Source of the DNA: Ilumatobacter sp.
GTDB lineage: Bacteria; Actinomycetota; Acidimicrobiia; Acidimicrobiales; Ilumatobacteraceae
Direction of reading: 5' to 3'
DNA: 64,000 nt
NCBI GenBank assembly: GCA_018666235.1
Contig: JABJAB010000082.1
Location: 1 to 64,000, forward strand
The notes under the pieces were generated by a model. The model made no database searches. It saw only the letters and a program-made list of their open reading frames with translations, and was not told where the DNA came from. Positions 54,901 through 64,000 of the stretch are shown here, one piece after another; within the stretch, counting starts at the first letter, position 1; every line of letters starts with the position of its first letter. The position numbers and the translations under genes were made by a program.

Positions 54901-55417
54901 TGGCGTCGCTCGACGACGGCACGGTCGACGACTTGGCAGCGGGATCGTCGCCCACCACTGCCACGACGCCGCCGTGCTGTGACGTTCCAGCGAACACGGC
55001 GTGGCGAATGGCATCGCTGCTTCGATCGAAACCGGGCCCCTTGCCGTACCAGATCCCGACGACGCCGTCGTACTTCGCGTCGTCGAGCGTCATGGCGAGT
55101 TGGCTGCCCATCACGGAGGTGGCTGCGAGTTCTTCGTTGACCCCAGGCTGGACGACGATCGGAAGGTCAGGCACCGTGGCGTGGGCGCGGCGCAGTTCTT
55201 CGGTGAACGTGCCGACTGGCGAACCTTGATAACCGGATGCGAAGGCCGCGGTGGTCAAACCGAGCCGCCGGTCGATGCGGAGCTGGTCGATGGGAAGGCG
55301 TGCAATTGCTTGCACGCCGGACAAGAAGACGCGGCCTGTCTCGAGTCGGAACTTGTCGGCGAGCTGGTAGTCGGCCATCTGCTGCGTCATCGCGCTGGAA
55401 TCTCGATCATTCGCCAT
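51944..55417 (-). CDS. Single-chain indolepyruvate:ferredoxin oxidoreductase-like protein
   Basis: A 1157-residue fusion that decarboxylates aryl-2-oxoacids (from aromatic amino acids) to acyl-CoA with a ferredoxin as acceptor. The N-terminal ThDP domains carry QGSPVGTFTEEL and MGGEGAQWIGISPF, with TPP-binding around GDGTFFHSG. A [4Fe-4S] segment (CEGCGDCGDVSNC, CNFDLSCMQGDCPSF, about 655-710) precedes the 2-oxoacid oxidoreductase gamma domain (GIGGTGVITVSQILGTAAML). The C-terminal 200 residues are a DUF6537-type domain. ATG 55417 has AGGAGG directly adjacent, too close for good spacing, so starts at 55390 (MTQQM) or 55378 are possible. It fits the aromatic-acid catabolism elsewhere in the window. 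Confidence 0.9.
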   Translation of the reverse strand: MANDRDSSAMTQQMADYQLADKFRLETGRVFLSGVQAIARLPIDQLRIDRRLGLTTAAFASGYQGSPVGTFTEELRRAHATVPDLPIVVQPGVNEELAATSVMGSQLAMTLDDAKYDGVVGIWYGKGPGFDRSSDAIRHAVFAGTSQHGGVVAVVGDDPAAKSSTVPSSSDATMVDLHMPILFPGDVQEALDLSRHAVTLSRSCGLWAGLKLVTAVADGTGTIDVAPDRVRPTAPVVNVNGVPFVPTPNGRLLTPYTLDMEIEFQQVRTQLARQYGVDNHLNTVSVRSSDDWVGIAACGSTYHEVREALAVLGFGTDEALRAAGVRLFQLLMPVPLDPDQVRDFADGLEEVLVVEEKNPTLEGLIKSSLYDGSLRSGRVGPRVIGRHDEHGAVLFNGFGTLDVDKLLAPLHQRLSARLGDRMRPLDEIIPPKRELIPLAVNRTPFYCSGCPHNASTRAEPGTLVGGGIGCHAMVAFMDPERVGDIVGLTQMGGEGAQWIGISPFIERDHLIQNLGDGTFFHSGSLAVRAAIAADVDITYKLLYNGTVAMTGGQDPEGQMSVPDVAQLLAVEGVKQIIVTSDDPDRHHQSDFPAGVKLWDRSRLGEAQEVLAAVSGVTVLIHDQACAAEQRRGRSRGTVTKPGFRVVINERVCEGCGDCGDVSNCLSVQPADTPYGRKTRIHQTSCNFDLSCMQGDCPSFATVTVDDAGSKTGARALPAPPADLAEPAPPLVDPDHFTVRLTGIGGTGVITVSQILGTAAMLADRNVRGLDQTGLSQKAGPVVSDVCITTDGATPSNHANASGVDTILAFDLLVGARDANLNGARADRTVMIASTDAVPTGSMVTDPTLQLPTGAELTDRVGAVTRGKENRFLDAAALADGLLGSTTTANILVLGAAVQSGAVPIPVAAMEQAIGLNGVAVETNLAAFRWGRAWIADPTGVERAADLPIRVAPETTDELVERLASDLIDFDSAALADHYRNIVGAAADAERAIDGDQFTRAVAIHLHKLMAYKDEYEVARLLLADEANANYRAVGGPKTTVTYHLHPPMLRALGMDRKLKLQRSAAPALRALRAGKRLRGTVADPFRWAEVRKVERAMIPEYIAAVTRLAQQLDATNVEAATEIAALPDQVRGYEDLKLRRAAAYRSNLADRMQQWPT

Positions 55418-55519
55418 CCTCCTGTTGTATCGCGAGTTGGTGCACCGGTCGAGTGGGCGAGCTCATTTCGAGAGAGTGCAGCGCACGCTGGGTGTGCACA
55501 GCGGCGCAGGCGTGCCAGC

Positions 55520-56464
55520 ATGAAGGCCATGGCAGCGACACCAACTGAGTCCCGCATCGCGGTGGCCGGCGAGGCTCTGGTTGACCTGGTGATCCAACCG
55601 GACGGTGACGTCACGGCAACACTCGGTGGAGCGCCATTCAACACGGCGCGGGCAGCGGCCCGCCTCGGCGCGCCGGTCACGTTCGTCGGCGCGTTGTCAA
55701 CTGATCGTTTCGGATCACTGCTTGCCGCACAGCTCGAAGCGGACGGCGTGCACATCGCGTCGGCTCGCACCGATCTTCCGACCACGCTGGCTGCCGCTGA
55801 ACTCGATGACGCCGGCGCGGCGTCGTACCGGTTCTACATCGACGGCACCTCGGCACCTGCGCTCGAACCAGGTGATACCGCATCGATAGGTTCCGGCATC
55901 TTCTTTACCGGCGGGCTCGGGCTGGTCTTGCAGCCGATGGCCGACACGGTGCTGGCGATGGCCAAGGCGGTCGACGATTCGACCACCGTGGTCTTCGACA
56001 TCAATTGTCGCCCGAAGGTTGTTGGTGATCGAGCCACCTACCTGGACCGGGTCAATCAGTTGCTGAAGCGGGCCGACATCGTGAAGGTGAGCGACGATGA
56101 CCTTGCCTACCTGTCGCCTGGAATGGGCGTGCTTGATGCCGCTCACCAACTGCGAGCTGTCGGCGGCGCTGCCGTGCTTGTCACCGCCGGAGCGTCGACG
56201 ACCTCCATTGTCACGGGAGGCAGGGTGACCGAGGTGCCGGTCGCGCCGCTCGATTCGCCCGTGGTCGACTCGATTGGCGCCGGCGACACTTTTGGCGGCG
56301 CACTGGTCGCGTGGTGGATGGCCTCGGGTCGAGGCCGCCCCGACGTCGACGCTAAGGGCTTGCAGCAGGCCGTGCTTGCGGCTCATGAGGCAGCGGCGGT
56401 GGTCGTGACCCGGCGAGGCGCGGACCCGCCGCGCCGCGCCGAGTTGCCCGACGACTGGGTGTGA
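55520..56464 (+). CDS. PfkB-family sugar kinase (fructokinase-like)
   Basis: A 314-residue ribokinase-superfamily enzyme. GGAPFNTARAAARLGAPVTFVGALSTDRFG is the N-terminal substrate/ADP motif and GAGDTFGGALVAW is the PfkB signature with the catalytic Asp. DINCRPKVV and VTAGASTTSIV are further family features. Likely substrate is fructose or a related ketose; specificity cannot be fixed. ATG 55520 or 55529 are close alternatives; AAGG occurs between them. It diverges from the oxidoreductase gene. Confidence 0.9.
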   Translation: MKAMAATPTESRIAVAGEALVDLVIQPDGDVTATLGGAPFNTARAAARLGAPVTFVGALSTDRFGSLLAAQLEADGVHIASARTDLPTTLAAAELDDAGAASYRFYIDGTSAPALEPGDTASIGSGIFFTGGLGLVLQPMADTVLAMAKAVDDSTTVVFDINCRPKVVGDRATYLDRVNQLLKRADIVKVSDDDLAYLSPGMGVLDAAHQLRAVGGAAVLVTAGASTTSIVTGGRVTEVPVAPLDSPVVDSIGAGDTFGGALVAWWMASGRGRPDVDAKGLQQAVLAAHEAAAVVVTRRGADPPRRAELPDDWV

Positions 56465-56508
56465 TCGACGACCGACCAGCGACAGCGGTGTCATTGGCGC
56501 GCTGGCAC

Positions 56509-57348
56509 TCAGACGAGGTAACGGCGGATGGCAAGTCGTTCGGCCGAGTCGTCACCTGGAACAGGCAACTGGGCAACAACGCGTAGTGCCGGCCACTCGG
56601 CAGGCGTCAGCTGCTGATACTCGAACGTCAAGACACCCGCTGCTGAGTGTGAGAATCGGCGGAGGCGGGTCTCGAACCCCGACACGTCGTGCTCAGGCCA
56701 CCAGGCAGCAAACTCGGCGCTTTCCGAAGTCAGCAGTGCAACGAGTTCGGTCATCGCCGGGTCGTGGCGAACAGCGGACGTTGCCGATCGGAACTCGGCC
56801 AGTGCCTGGCGTGCGTGAATATCCCAGTCGACGATCAGGTCGCGCGTCGACAGATCGGCAAAAAGTACCCAGAGCAGGTTGCGGCGCGGTGGGTCGAGTT
56901 CTTCGATCCGCGGATACAGCCGCGCCTGAGCTGTATTCCAAGCGACGAATTCCCAGTGTGGTCCCAACACGTACGCGGGAGCAGGCATCAGTGAGTCGAG
57001 GAGCCGTATCAGTGCGCTGGGTGCTTCGGCCGGTGCCTCGACCGAGGCGGTGCCCGGGTCGGTGAGTGCGATCAAGTGTTCTTGTCCGGCCTCGTCGAGT
57101 TGAAGCGCCCGACCGATCGCGAGCAGCACGTCATGCGAGGCATTGATCCGCCGGCCCTGCTCGAGCCAGGTGTACCAGGTGAACGACACGCCAGCGAGCA
57201 ACGCGACCTCTTCACGGCGTAAGCCCGGAGTTCGTCGGCCTCGTCCTGCAGGTAGGCCGACCTGTTCAGGGCGGGTCGCTTCGCGGCGGGCGCGCAAGAA
57301 GTCGGCGAGCTCGCGTCGATGGTCAGCTTCCCCCACACCCAGAGTCAA
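56509..57348 (-). CDS. XRE-family regulator with MmyB-like ligand domain
   Basis: A 279-residue regulator. The HTH (about residues 38-85) reads TPGLRREEVALLAGVSFTWYTWLEQGRRI, typical of actinobacterial XRE regulators of MmyB type, and residues about 100-270 form the MmyB-like ligand-binding domain (APAYVLGPHWEFVAWNTAQARLYPRIEELDPPRRNLLWVLF). Such proteins are thought to bind fatty acids and regulate unknown genes. It is followed closely by the convergent sugar kinase gene and sits 45 bases upstream of the CocE-like lipoprotein gene's stop. Confidence 0.88.
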   Translation of the reverse strand: MTLGVGEADHRRELADFLRARREATRPEQVGLPAGRGRRTPGLRREEVALLAGVSFTWYTWLEQGRRINASHDVLLAIGRALQLDEAGQEHLIALTDPGTASVEAPAEAPSALIRLLDSLMPAPAYVLGPHWEFVAWNTAQARLYPRIEELDPPRRNLLWVLFADLSTRDLIVDWDIHARQALAEFRSATSAVRHDPAMTELVALLTSESAEFAAWWPEHDVSGFETRLRRFSHSAAGVLTFEYQQLTPAEWPALRVVAQLPVPGDDSAERLAIRRYLV

Positions 57349-57393
57349 TCAGGTTCGCCGCCGGTCACGTTGGCCCGGCACAACCGAGCTGAG

Positions 57394-59721
57394 CTATCCG
57401 GTGTACGGGCGGCAGGGTTGGCCGCGCAGTGCGCCGCACTCGGGGAAGTCGACGGGTGCCTCGATATCGGGCACAACAGGGAGCACGATCTTGGAGGGGT
57501 AGTCGCCGCCGAATCCAATGGTGACCTGCTCGCCATTGCTGATGGTTTCGAACACCCAGACCGGACGGTTGCCGCCAGGCGCGTCGATCGAGATCCGGAC
57601 CTGTGATCCGGCGCGAAAGACGTGGGCAAATGGGAAGATCTCGACACGGGCGAGGTCAAAATCCTGCTCGCCCTCACCGCCGGTGAGCGCCTCGGCATCA
57701 GATTCGAGGTGCGTGTGTGCTGGACGCAGCGCCGTGGAAAGTTCGTCGTCAAGTGCCCGGTGGCTGGCGCGAAGCCAGCCGGACTGGATGTACATCTCCT
57801 GGCCGTCCGGGCGGACCTCGGAGATCGTCACCTCAAGGTCGGTGTCGCCGAGGTTGGAGTTGACCCACAGGTCAGCCGAGCCCGACCCGATCATCGTCAC
57901 CGTGTCATTCAGTGGGTCAGACAGGAACGTTGCTGCGGTGCCTGGCGCCGGCTCCTGCCAGTCCCAGGTCACATCGGTCCTCCAAATGTCGCTGCTGTTC
58001 CCCTCGTAGAACGTGGCAGGCACGCCATCTGGAAGGGCGAGGTATGCGGCCTGGCCATTGTCGCTCTCGGGTGCATCGACGAGGCGCCCGTCTTGTCCCA
58101 GCCACCAGTCGGTGGGTTCCGTTGTCGGAATCGGCCAGGCGTCGAACGCTTCGACAAACCGTGGAACCGGGGCGCGAGCGGTGTCGTTGCCAGCGCCTTG
58201 TTCGAACAGCACGCGGATTGGAGGCTCCGCCTCAAACGCTGCAAGTGCCTCGTCGTACGTCATGTCGGCGAACCGGTCGTCGGGTATTTCGAAGTCGGTG
58301 GTTCCGAAGATGCCGCCGGCGAGCAAGGGCGCGAGCAAGCGGGCCGTGTCGAGTGTTGGCACGCGTTCGGCGACAAAGAGGTCGAGGAATTCGATCCAGC
58401 GCGGGAAGTTGGCCGGTCCGATTGAGTCCGTGTGGAGTCCGTTCATCAACGATGCGTAGAGATGGTCTGTGCCGGTGAACCGGTCAAGCATGGTGGGGAA
58501 CCGCCCACCCGTCTGCTCGTCCTGCCATGCGCCTGCCACGAACGTCGGCACGGTGATCTTGTCGACGAAAAGTCGGGGCGACAGTTCGTTGCTCTGCGCT
58601 GAATCGTAAAAGGGTGATTCGAAGATCTCCGTGATCAGGTCGGGGTTCTGGTTTCGCAGTGACTGGTTCTCGGCACAGGCCGTGTCGCCGGCGCGGATCT
58701 GATCCTTCGCCCACGCCTGGCCGCCTTCGTCGACGATGTTGCCTTCGGGATCGATTGCCGGCCTGCCGTTGTCGACCCGATCCTGGGTCCAGTCGACGGC
58801 AAAACCAGTGTTGAGGAGTCCGCCCGGATACAGGGTCGAGTTGTAACTGTCGTCGATCACAGAGAACGGTGTGATGGCTGCCAACGATGGCGGTTGGGTT
58901 TGCGCAACGAAGAGTTGGCTAATGCCGGGGTAGCTGACGCCGACCATGCCGGGACGGTTCTCGAACACCCACGGTTGGGCGGCGATGGCCTCGATGACGT
59001 CATAGCCGTCGAGACTCTGTGCGTATTCGAAGTAGCGGAACGAGCCCCCGGAGCAGCCTGTACCGCGCATGTTGACACCGACGTAGGCGTACCCCAGTTG
59101 AGTGAACAGGTCTTTGAATCCGACACTCTCCGGGTCGGCGGGGGTGTAGCCGGAATACTCGACCACCGTGGGGTATGGACCGTCCTCGATCGCGCCGGGC
59201 AGCACGACGTTCGCGGACAGGGTGGTGCCATCGCGCATCTCGATGTAGTTCAGGCCAGGCACCAGCCGCTGCTCGGCGTAGAAGGCTTGGGTTGGGTGCG
59301 TGGTGCGGTCGAGCACGGTGTGGGTGATGCTGACGTTCTCGTCGGCCGCCGCGACGGAGTACCCAGGTCCCGGCTCGACGTTGCGGAACAGCAGTGACCC
59401 GTACGCGTCGACGATGCCAACCGCAGTCGGCGCTCCTGCACGAAACAGCGTGAGTTCGGTGCCGGGGGTGTGATTGACGATCGTCAGTTGTTCGACTCCC
59501 GGGGTCACGACTCCAGCGGTCTCGAACCCGGGTTCGCCGGTCTCGGTCGGTGCGACGGTCGCCGGGGTTGCGAGATCGGTCGTCGGGGGTGCCGCCCCTG
59601 CCGGGCTCACTGTCGTTGGCGCGACTGGCGGTGCGTCCGAGCTGTCGTCGTCGTCGGCCGAGCAGGCAGTCGCCAGCAGCCCCAGGGTGAGAAGCACTGC
59701 CAAACCGGCTCGTCGTTGCAT
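57394..59721 (-). CDS. CocE/NonD family hydrolase lipoprotein
   Basis: A 775-residue exported hydrolase. The N-terminus is a lipoprotein signal: a hydrophobic run VLLTLGLLATAC with lipobox LATAC, followed by a Pro/Thr/Ala-rich spacer (about 20-60). The catalytic alpha/beta hydrolase domain holds the nucleophile Ser in GVSYPGISQ, and GTGCSGG precedes. The C-terminal beta domain (about 550-775) belongs to the X-Pro dipeptidyl-peptidase C-terminal family. It would hydrolyse an ester or amide at the cell surface, like cocaine esterase. ATG 59721 gives a well-formed signal peptide. Confidence 0.9.
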   Translation of the reverse strand: MQRRAGLAVLLTLGLLATACSADDDDSSDAPPVAPTTVSPAGAAPPTTDLATPATVAPTETGEPGFETAGVVTPGVEQLTIVNHTPGTELTLFRAGAPTAVGIVDAYGSLLFRNVEPGPGYSVAAADENVSITHTVLDRTTHPTQAFYAEQRLVPGLNYIEMRDGTTLSANVVLPGAIEDGPYPTVVEYSGYTPADPESVGFKDLFTQLGYAYVGVNMRGTGCSGGSFRYFEYAQSLDGYDVIEAIAAQPWVFENRPGMVGVSYPGISQLFVAQTQPPSLAAITPFSVIDDSYNSTLYPGGLLNTGFAVDWTQDRVDNGRPAIDPEGNIVDEGGQAWAKDQIRAGDTACAENQSLRNQNPDLITEIFESPFYDSAQSNELSPRLFVDKITVPTFVAGAWQDEQTGGRFPTMLDRFTGTDHLYASLMNGLHTDSIGPANFPRWIEFLDLFVAERVPTLDTARLLAPLLAGGIFGTTDFEIPDDRFADMTYDEALAAFEAEPPIRVLFEQGAGNDTARAPVPRFVEAFDAWPIPTTEPTDWWLGQDGRLVDAPESDNGQAAYLALPDGVPATFYEGNSSDIWRTDVTWDWQEPAPGTAATFLSDPLNDTVTMIGSGSADLWVNSNLGDTDLEVTISEVRPDGQEMYIQSGWLRASHRALDDELSTALRPAHTHLESDAEALTGGEGEQDFDLARVEIFPFAHVFRAGSQVRISIDAPGGNRPVWVFETISNGEQVTIGFGGDYPSKIVLPVVPDIEAPVDFPECGALRGQPCRPYTG

Positions 59722-59827
59722 CCTGGGATCATCGCATCGCCTTCTCCGAGATGCGTTGGCGAGGTGGACAAAAGTGGTTGCTTCGGCACGAATTTGGGAA
59801 CGCGGGCGATGGATCTACGCTGCGCGT

Positions 59828-61255
59828 ATGTTCATCAATGGGGAATGGGCGGACGCCGCATCCGGCGCGACGTTCGACGTGACCAATCCGGCGACCGGCG
59901 AAGTGATCGGGTCGGTGCCTGATGGTGGCGCCGATGACGCGACAGCCGCTGTCGCCGCTGCCGACGAAGCGTTCGGGCCGTGGTCGCAGACCACCGCGTA
60001 CGAACGCGCCGACCTGCTCTACCGCGCCTGGGAGCTGATGACCGAGCGCAGCACCCAGCTCGCTGAGTTGATGACGCGCGAGCAGGGCAAGCCGCTCAAG
60101 GCGAGTTCGGCCGAGGTGAAGTACGGCGCGGATTTCCTTCGGTGGTACGCCGAAGAAGCCAAGCGGGTCGCAGGGGAGTGGCTGCCATCAGCCCGTGCCG
60201 ATCAACGATTCCTGGTGCTCAAGCAGCCCGTTGGTGTGGTCGCCGCCATCACGCCGTGGAACTACCCGATCTCGATGCTGACGAGAAAGATGGGCCCAGC
60301 GCTCGCTGCCGGTTGCACCCTCGTGCTCAAGGCAGCTGAAGCAACACCACTCTGCGCCCGCGCGATCTTCCAGATCTTTGCCGATGCAGGCGCTCCCGCC
60401 GGTGTCGTCAACCTCGTCACGGCACTCGATCCGAAGCCGATCGGTGAGGTCTTCTGCACTGACGAACGAGTTCGCAAGGTGACCTTCACCGGGTCGACCG
60501 CTGTGGGCAAGATGCTTGCCGGCAAAGCCGCAGGCAATCTGAAAAGGGTGTCTGTCGAACTCGGCGGCCACGCTCCGTTCATCGTGTACCCCGACGCTGA
60601 CCCGGTGCATGCGGCCAAAGGCGCTGCGGCCTTGAAATTCCTCAACTCGGGGCAGGCGTGCATCAGCCCAAATCGTCTGTATGTGCATGAGTCGGGTGCC
60701 GAAGCTTTCGTCGACACGCTCGTGCAACGGATCGGTCGGGTGAAGGCCGGCAACGGGATGAACGACGGCATCGGCGTTGGCCCGCTCGTCAACGAAGCAG
60801 CCGTTGCCAAGGTTGCGAATCAGGTCGACGACGCACGATCGAAGGGTGCCGATGTGCCGGTCGGCGGCGAGCGGTTGACCGGAGAAGGCTTCGATGGCGG
60901 GCACTTCTACGCGCCGACGCTCGTCACCGGGGTGACCGACGAGATGCTCATCCGGCGCGAGGAGACCTTTGGACCCGTCGCCCCGGTGATCACCTACAGC
61001 GATGTCGACCAAGTGGTCGCCATGGCGAACGACACGAACTATGGCCTTGCCGCCTACGTCTACACCCAGAACCTGTCGACAGCGATGCGCACGTTCGAGG
61101 GCCTGCGATTCGGCATCATCGGCATCAATGACGTCAATCCGACCTCCGCGGCGGCGCCATTCGGTGGCATGGGTGACTCGGGCCTTGGCCGTGAAGGTGG
61201 CCACGAAGGCATCGCTGAGTACCTGGAGGTCAAGCTCGGCGGTTTCGCGATCTGA
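59828..61255 (+). CDS. gabD: NAD(P)-dependent succinate-semialdehyde dehydrogenase-like protein
   Basis: A 475-residue aldehyde dehydrogenase close to GabD. ITPWNYPISMLTRKMGPALAAGCTLVLKAAEATP is the cofactor-binding core, VELGGHAPFIVY holds the general base Glu, and NSGQACISPNRL the catalytic cysteine. Substrate is probably succinate semialdehyde, which the homoprotocatechuate route yields with the missing HpaI. Start ATG 59828 (MFINGEW) is canonical. The longer frame upstream is inside the CocE gene's region and is rejected. The M20 peptidase follows 47 bases later. Confidence 0.85.
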   Translation: MFINGEWADAASGATFDVTNPATGEVIGSVPDGGADDATAAVAAADEAFGPWSQTTAYERADLLYRAWELMTERSTQLAELMTREQGKPLKASSAEVKYGADFLRWYAEEAKRVAGEWLPSARADQRFLVLKQPVGVVAAITPWNYPISMLTRKMGPALAAGCTLVLKAAEATPLCARAIFQIFADAGAPAGVVNLVTALDPKPIGEVFCTDERVRKVTFTGSTAVGKMLAGKAAGNLKRVSVELGGHAPFIVYPDADPVHAAKGAAALKFLNSGQACISPNRLYVHESGAEAFVDTLVQRIGRVKAGNGMNDGIGVGPLVNEAAVAKVANQVDDARSKGADVPVGGERLTGEGFDGGHFYAPTLVTGVTDEMLIRREETFGPVAPVITYSDVDQVVAMANDTNYGLAAYVYTQNLSTAMRTFEGLRFGIIGINDVNPTSAAAPFGGMGDSGLGREGGHEGIAEYLEVKLGGFAI

Positions 61256-61264
61256 TCACAACGA

Positions 61265-61277
61265 GGGGTCAGACCCC
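61265..61277. repeat. Palindrome GGGGTC-A-GACCCC (REP-like)
   Basis: GGGGTC (61265-61270) and GACCCC (61272-61277) are exact inverted repeats around A61271, in the gap before the M20 gene. Related GC palindromes are dispersed in many bacterial genomes, so it may be a member of a REP family. Its tail, ccccacagg, also occurs at 31703-31711 (upstream of the Fe-S/NrfD gene), and a degenerate form (gtctggcccc) at 33374-33383. Confidence 0.45.
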
Positions 61278-61302
61278 ACAGGTGATCGCATACGATCCGG
61301 AC

Positions 61303-62400
61303 ATGGCTGAGTACGACCTGGACGCAATGATCGCTGACGTCAAGACCTTGATCGAGATCGAATCACCGTCGTACGACCTGCCGCAATTGCAAAAGTCAGC
61401 AGAGATCCTCGCCGCGATGATCGAGCGCCACCTGGGCGGACGGTGTGACCTCGTCGAGTCGTCGGCCGGGCCCCATGTGCATTGGAAGGGCAGTGAGGCG
61501 GTACCCGACGGGAAACGGGTGCTACTCCTCGGTCACCACGACACGGTGTTCCCGATGGGCACACTCGACCGTCTTCCGTTTGCCGTGACGGACGGTGTGA
61601 TGACGGGGCCGGGCTGCTTCGACATGTTGGCCGGCATCGTGCAGGCCTTGCATGGACTTGCCACGCTCAACGACATCTCCCACGTTGAGTTGCTGTTCAG
61701 CGCGGACGAAGAAGTCGGGTCGCACCAATCGCGTGCACTGATCGAAGAACGCGCGCAAGCATGCGGCAACGTCCTGGTGCTCGAACCATCCGCGGCCGAG
61801 GGTGCACTCAAGACCGGCCGCAAAGGATGCGGAACGTTCGAAGTGGTCATCACCGGTCGAGCCAGCCACGCCGGACTCGAGCCCGAAGCCGGTATCAACG
61901 CGCTCGTTGAGGCATCACACCAAGTGCTGGCCATCGATCAGATCGGCGATGCCGCACTGGGTACCACGGTGACCCCGACGGTCGCCAACGTCGGGACGAC
62001 CGACAACGTGGTGCCCGCCGAGGGCCGCATCAAGGTCGACGCTCGCGTCGAGTCCGCAGACGAGAAGGCCAGAGTCGAAGCGGCGATGGCTGCGCTCACG
62101 GCGCACGTCGACGGGGCGGCGGTTGACGTGAATGGTCAGATCGGTCGTCCGCCGATGCCTGAGTCGGCCTCGGCAACGCTGTTCCCCATCGCGCAGCAGG
62201 TGTCGCCCGGCATCGAGGGGTACTCCGTCGGTGGCGGCAGCGACGGCAACTTCACGGCGGCAATCGGTGTCCCCACGCTCGACGGTCTCGGCGCCGTCGG
62301 CGGCGGTGCCCACGCTGACACCGAGCACGTCATTGTGGCCACCATGCCCGAACGAGCCCGCCTCGTCGCCGGCATCGTCGCAGCCCTTGGTCCCAACTGA
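61303..62400 (+). CDS. M20-family metallopeptidase (CPG2-like)
   Basis: A 365-residue zinc peptidase of the glutamate carboxypeptidase/ArgE-DapE group. LGHHDTVFP provides a zinc His and Asp (about 78), GPGCFDMLAG the bridging Asp, ADEEVGSH the catalytic and zinc Glu, and GRASHAGLEPEAGINA a dimer-domain His. GGGSDGNFTAAIG is near the end. It removes a C-terminal amino acid, often glutamate or a folate analogue, from a peptide or acyl amino acid. ATG 61303 is preferred; a GTG at 61282 is upstream. Just downstream of the GabD-like gene. Confidence 0.88.
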   Translation: MAEYDLDAMIADVKTLIEIESPSYDLPQLQKSAEILAAMIERHLGGRCDLVESSAGPHVHWKGSEAVPDGKRVLLLGHHDTVFPMGTLDRLPFAVTDGVMTGPGCFDMLAGIVQALHGLATLNDISHVELLFSADEEVGSHQSRALIEERAQACGNVLVLEPSAAEGALKTGRKGCGTFEVVITGRASHAGLEPEAGINALVEASHQVLAIDQIGDAALGTTVTPTVANVGTTDNVVPAEGRIKVDARVESADEKARVEAAMAALTAHVDGAAVDVNGQIGRPPMPESASATLFPIAQQVSPGIEGYSVGGGSDGNFTAAIGVPTLDGLGAVGGGAHADTEHVIVATMPERARLVAGIVAALGPN

Positions 62401-62446
62401 GTGACGTTTGGCCGACCCCGCCGTAACTCAGCGGTGTCCGGATGAG

Positions 62447-64000
<1,554 letters not shown>

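Overview
The window is a densely packed, high-GC chromosomal segment of about 56 protein genes on both strands, with many 1-4 base stop/start overlaps. No rRNA, tRNA, CRISPR array, transposase or phage gene is visible, and no stretch longer than about 300 bases lacks a gene. Gene content (polyphosphate glucokinase, WS/DGAT acyltransferase, DUF4032, arylamine N-acetyltransferase, CinA-like amidase, LLM flavoprotein, several acyl-CoA ligases and dehydrogenases) suggests an aerobic, heterotrophic actinobacterium, possibly Acidimicrobiia. That placement is inference.

Layout. 1-8.3 kb: glutamine synthetase-like enzyme (cut by the window start), acyl-CoA ligase, fused 2-oxoacid dehydrogenase E1, dienelactone hydrolase, TauD-type dioxygenase, zinc alcohol dehydrogenase. 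8.3-13.9 kb: lipid block (PlsC, acyl-CoA ligase, HAD-PlsC fusion, WS/DGAT), probably for phospholipid and storage-lipid synthesis. 14-19.2 kb: HTH protein, acyl-CoA dehydrogenase, rhodanese, a RimB/aspartoacylase/RimK operon, CinA-like protein. 19.2-30.7 kb: an aromatic-catabolism island. One arm runs P450, LigA-like, LigB-like dioxygenase, AhpD-like selenoprotein; another runs GrdB-like selenoprotein, SDR. MarR/HpaG genes diverge from HpaF/HpaE/HpaH across an AT-rich operator-promoter. 30.7-36.3 kb: LysR regulator divergent from an Fe-S/NrfD fusion and a molybdopterin catalytic subunit. 36.4-40.4 kb: small membrane and housekeeping genes. 40.5-45.1 kb: NAD-dependent formate dehydrogenase operon. 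45.1-64 kb: DUF4032, a permuted photolyase-like protein, acyl-CoA dehydrogenase, polyphosphate glucokinase, Ca/Na exchanger, BrkB, single-chain indolepyruvate:ferredoxin oxidoreductase, sugar kinase, XRE regulator, CocE-type lipoprotein, succinate-semialdehyde dehydrogenase, M20 peptidase and argG.

The main discovery is that three genes are each interrupted by an in-frame UGA at a position where selenocysteine makes chemical sense: the formate dehydrogenase active site (before His-Ala-Pro-Ser), a GrdB-like U-x-x-C motif, and an AhpD-like C-x-x-U-x-x-x-H motif. Each UGA is followed at 17-18 nt by an mRNA hairpin loop in the place expected of a bacterial SECIS. The formate dehydrogenase loop has the sequence GGUCU, the same as I recall for E. 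coli fdhF. An automatic gene caller would break all three genes. The host should therefore carry selA, selB, selC and selD elsewhere.

Two proteins have rearranged architectures. The formate dehydrogenase alpha subunit is cut exactly between its Fe-S part and its catalytic part, and the two halves sit in reversed order around a NuoE-NuoF fusion. The photolyase-like protein has its FAD domain first and its Rossmann domain last.
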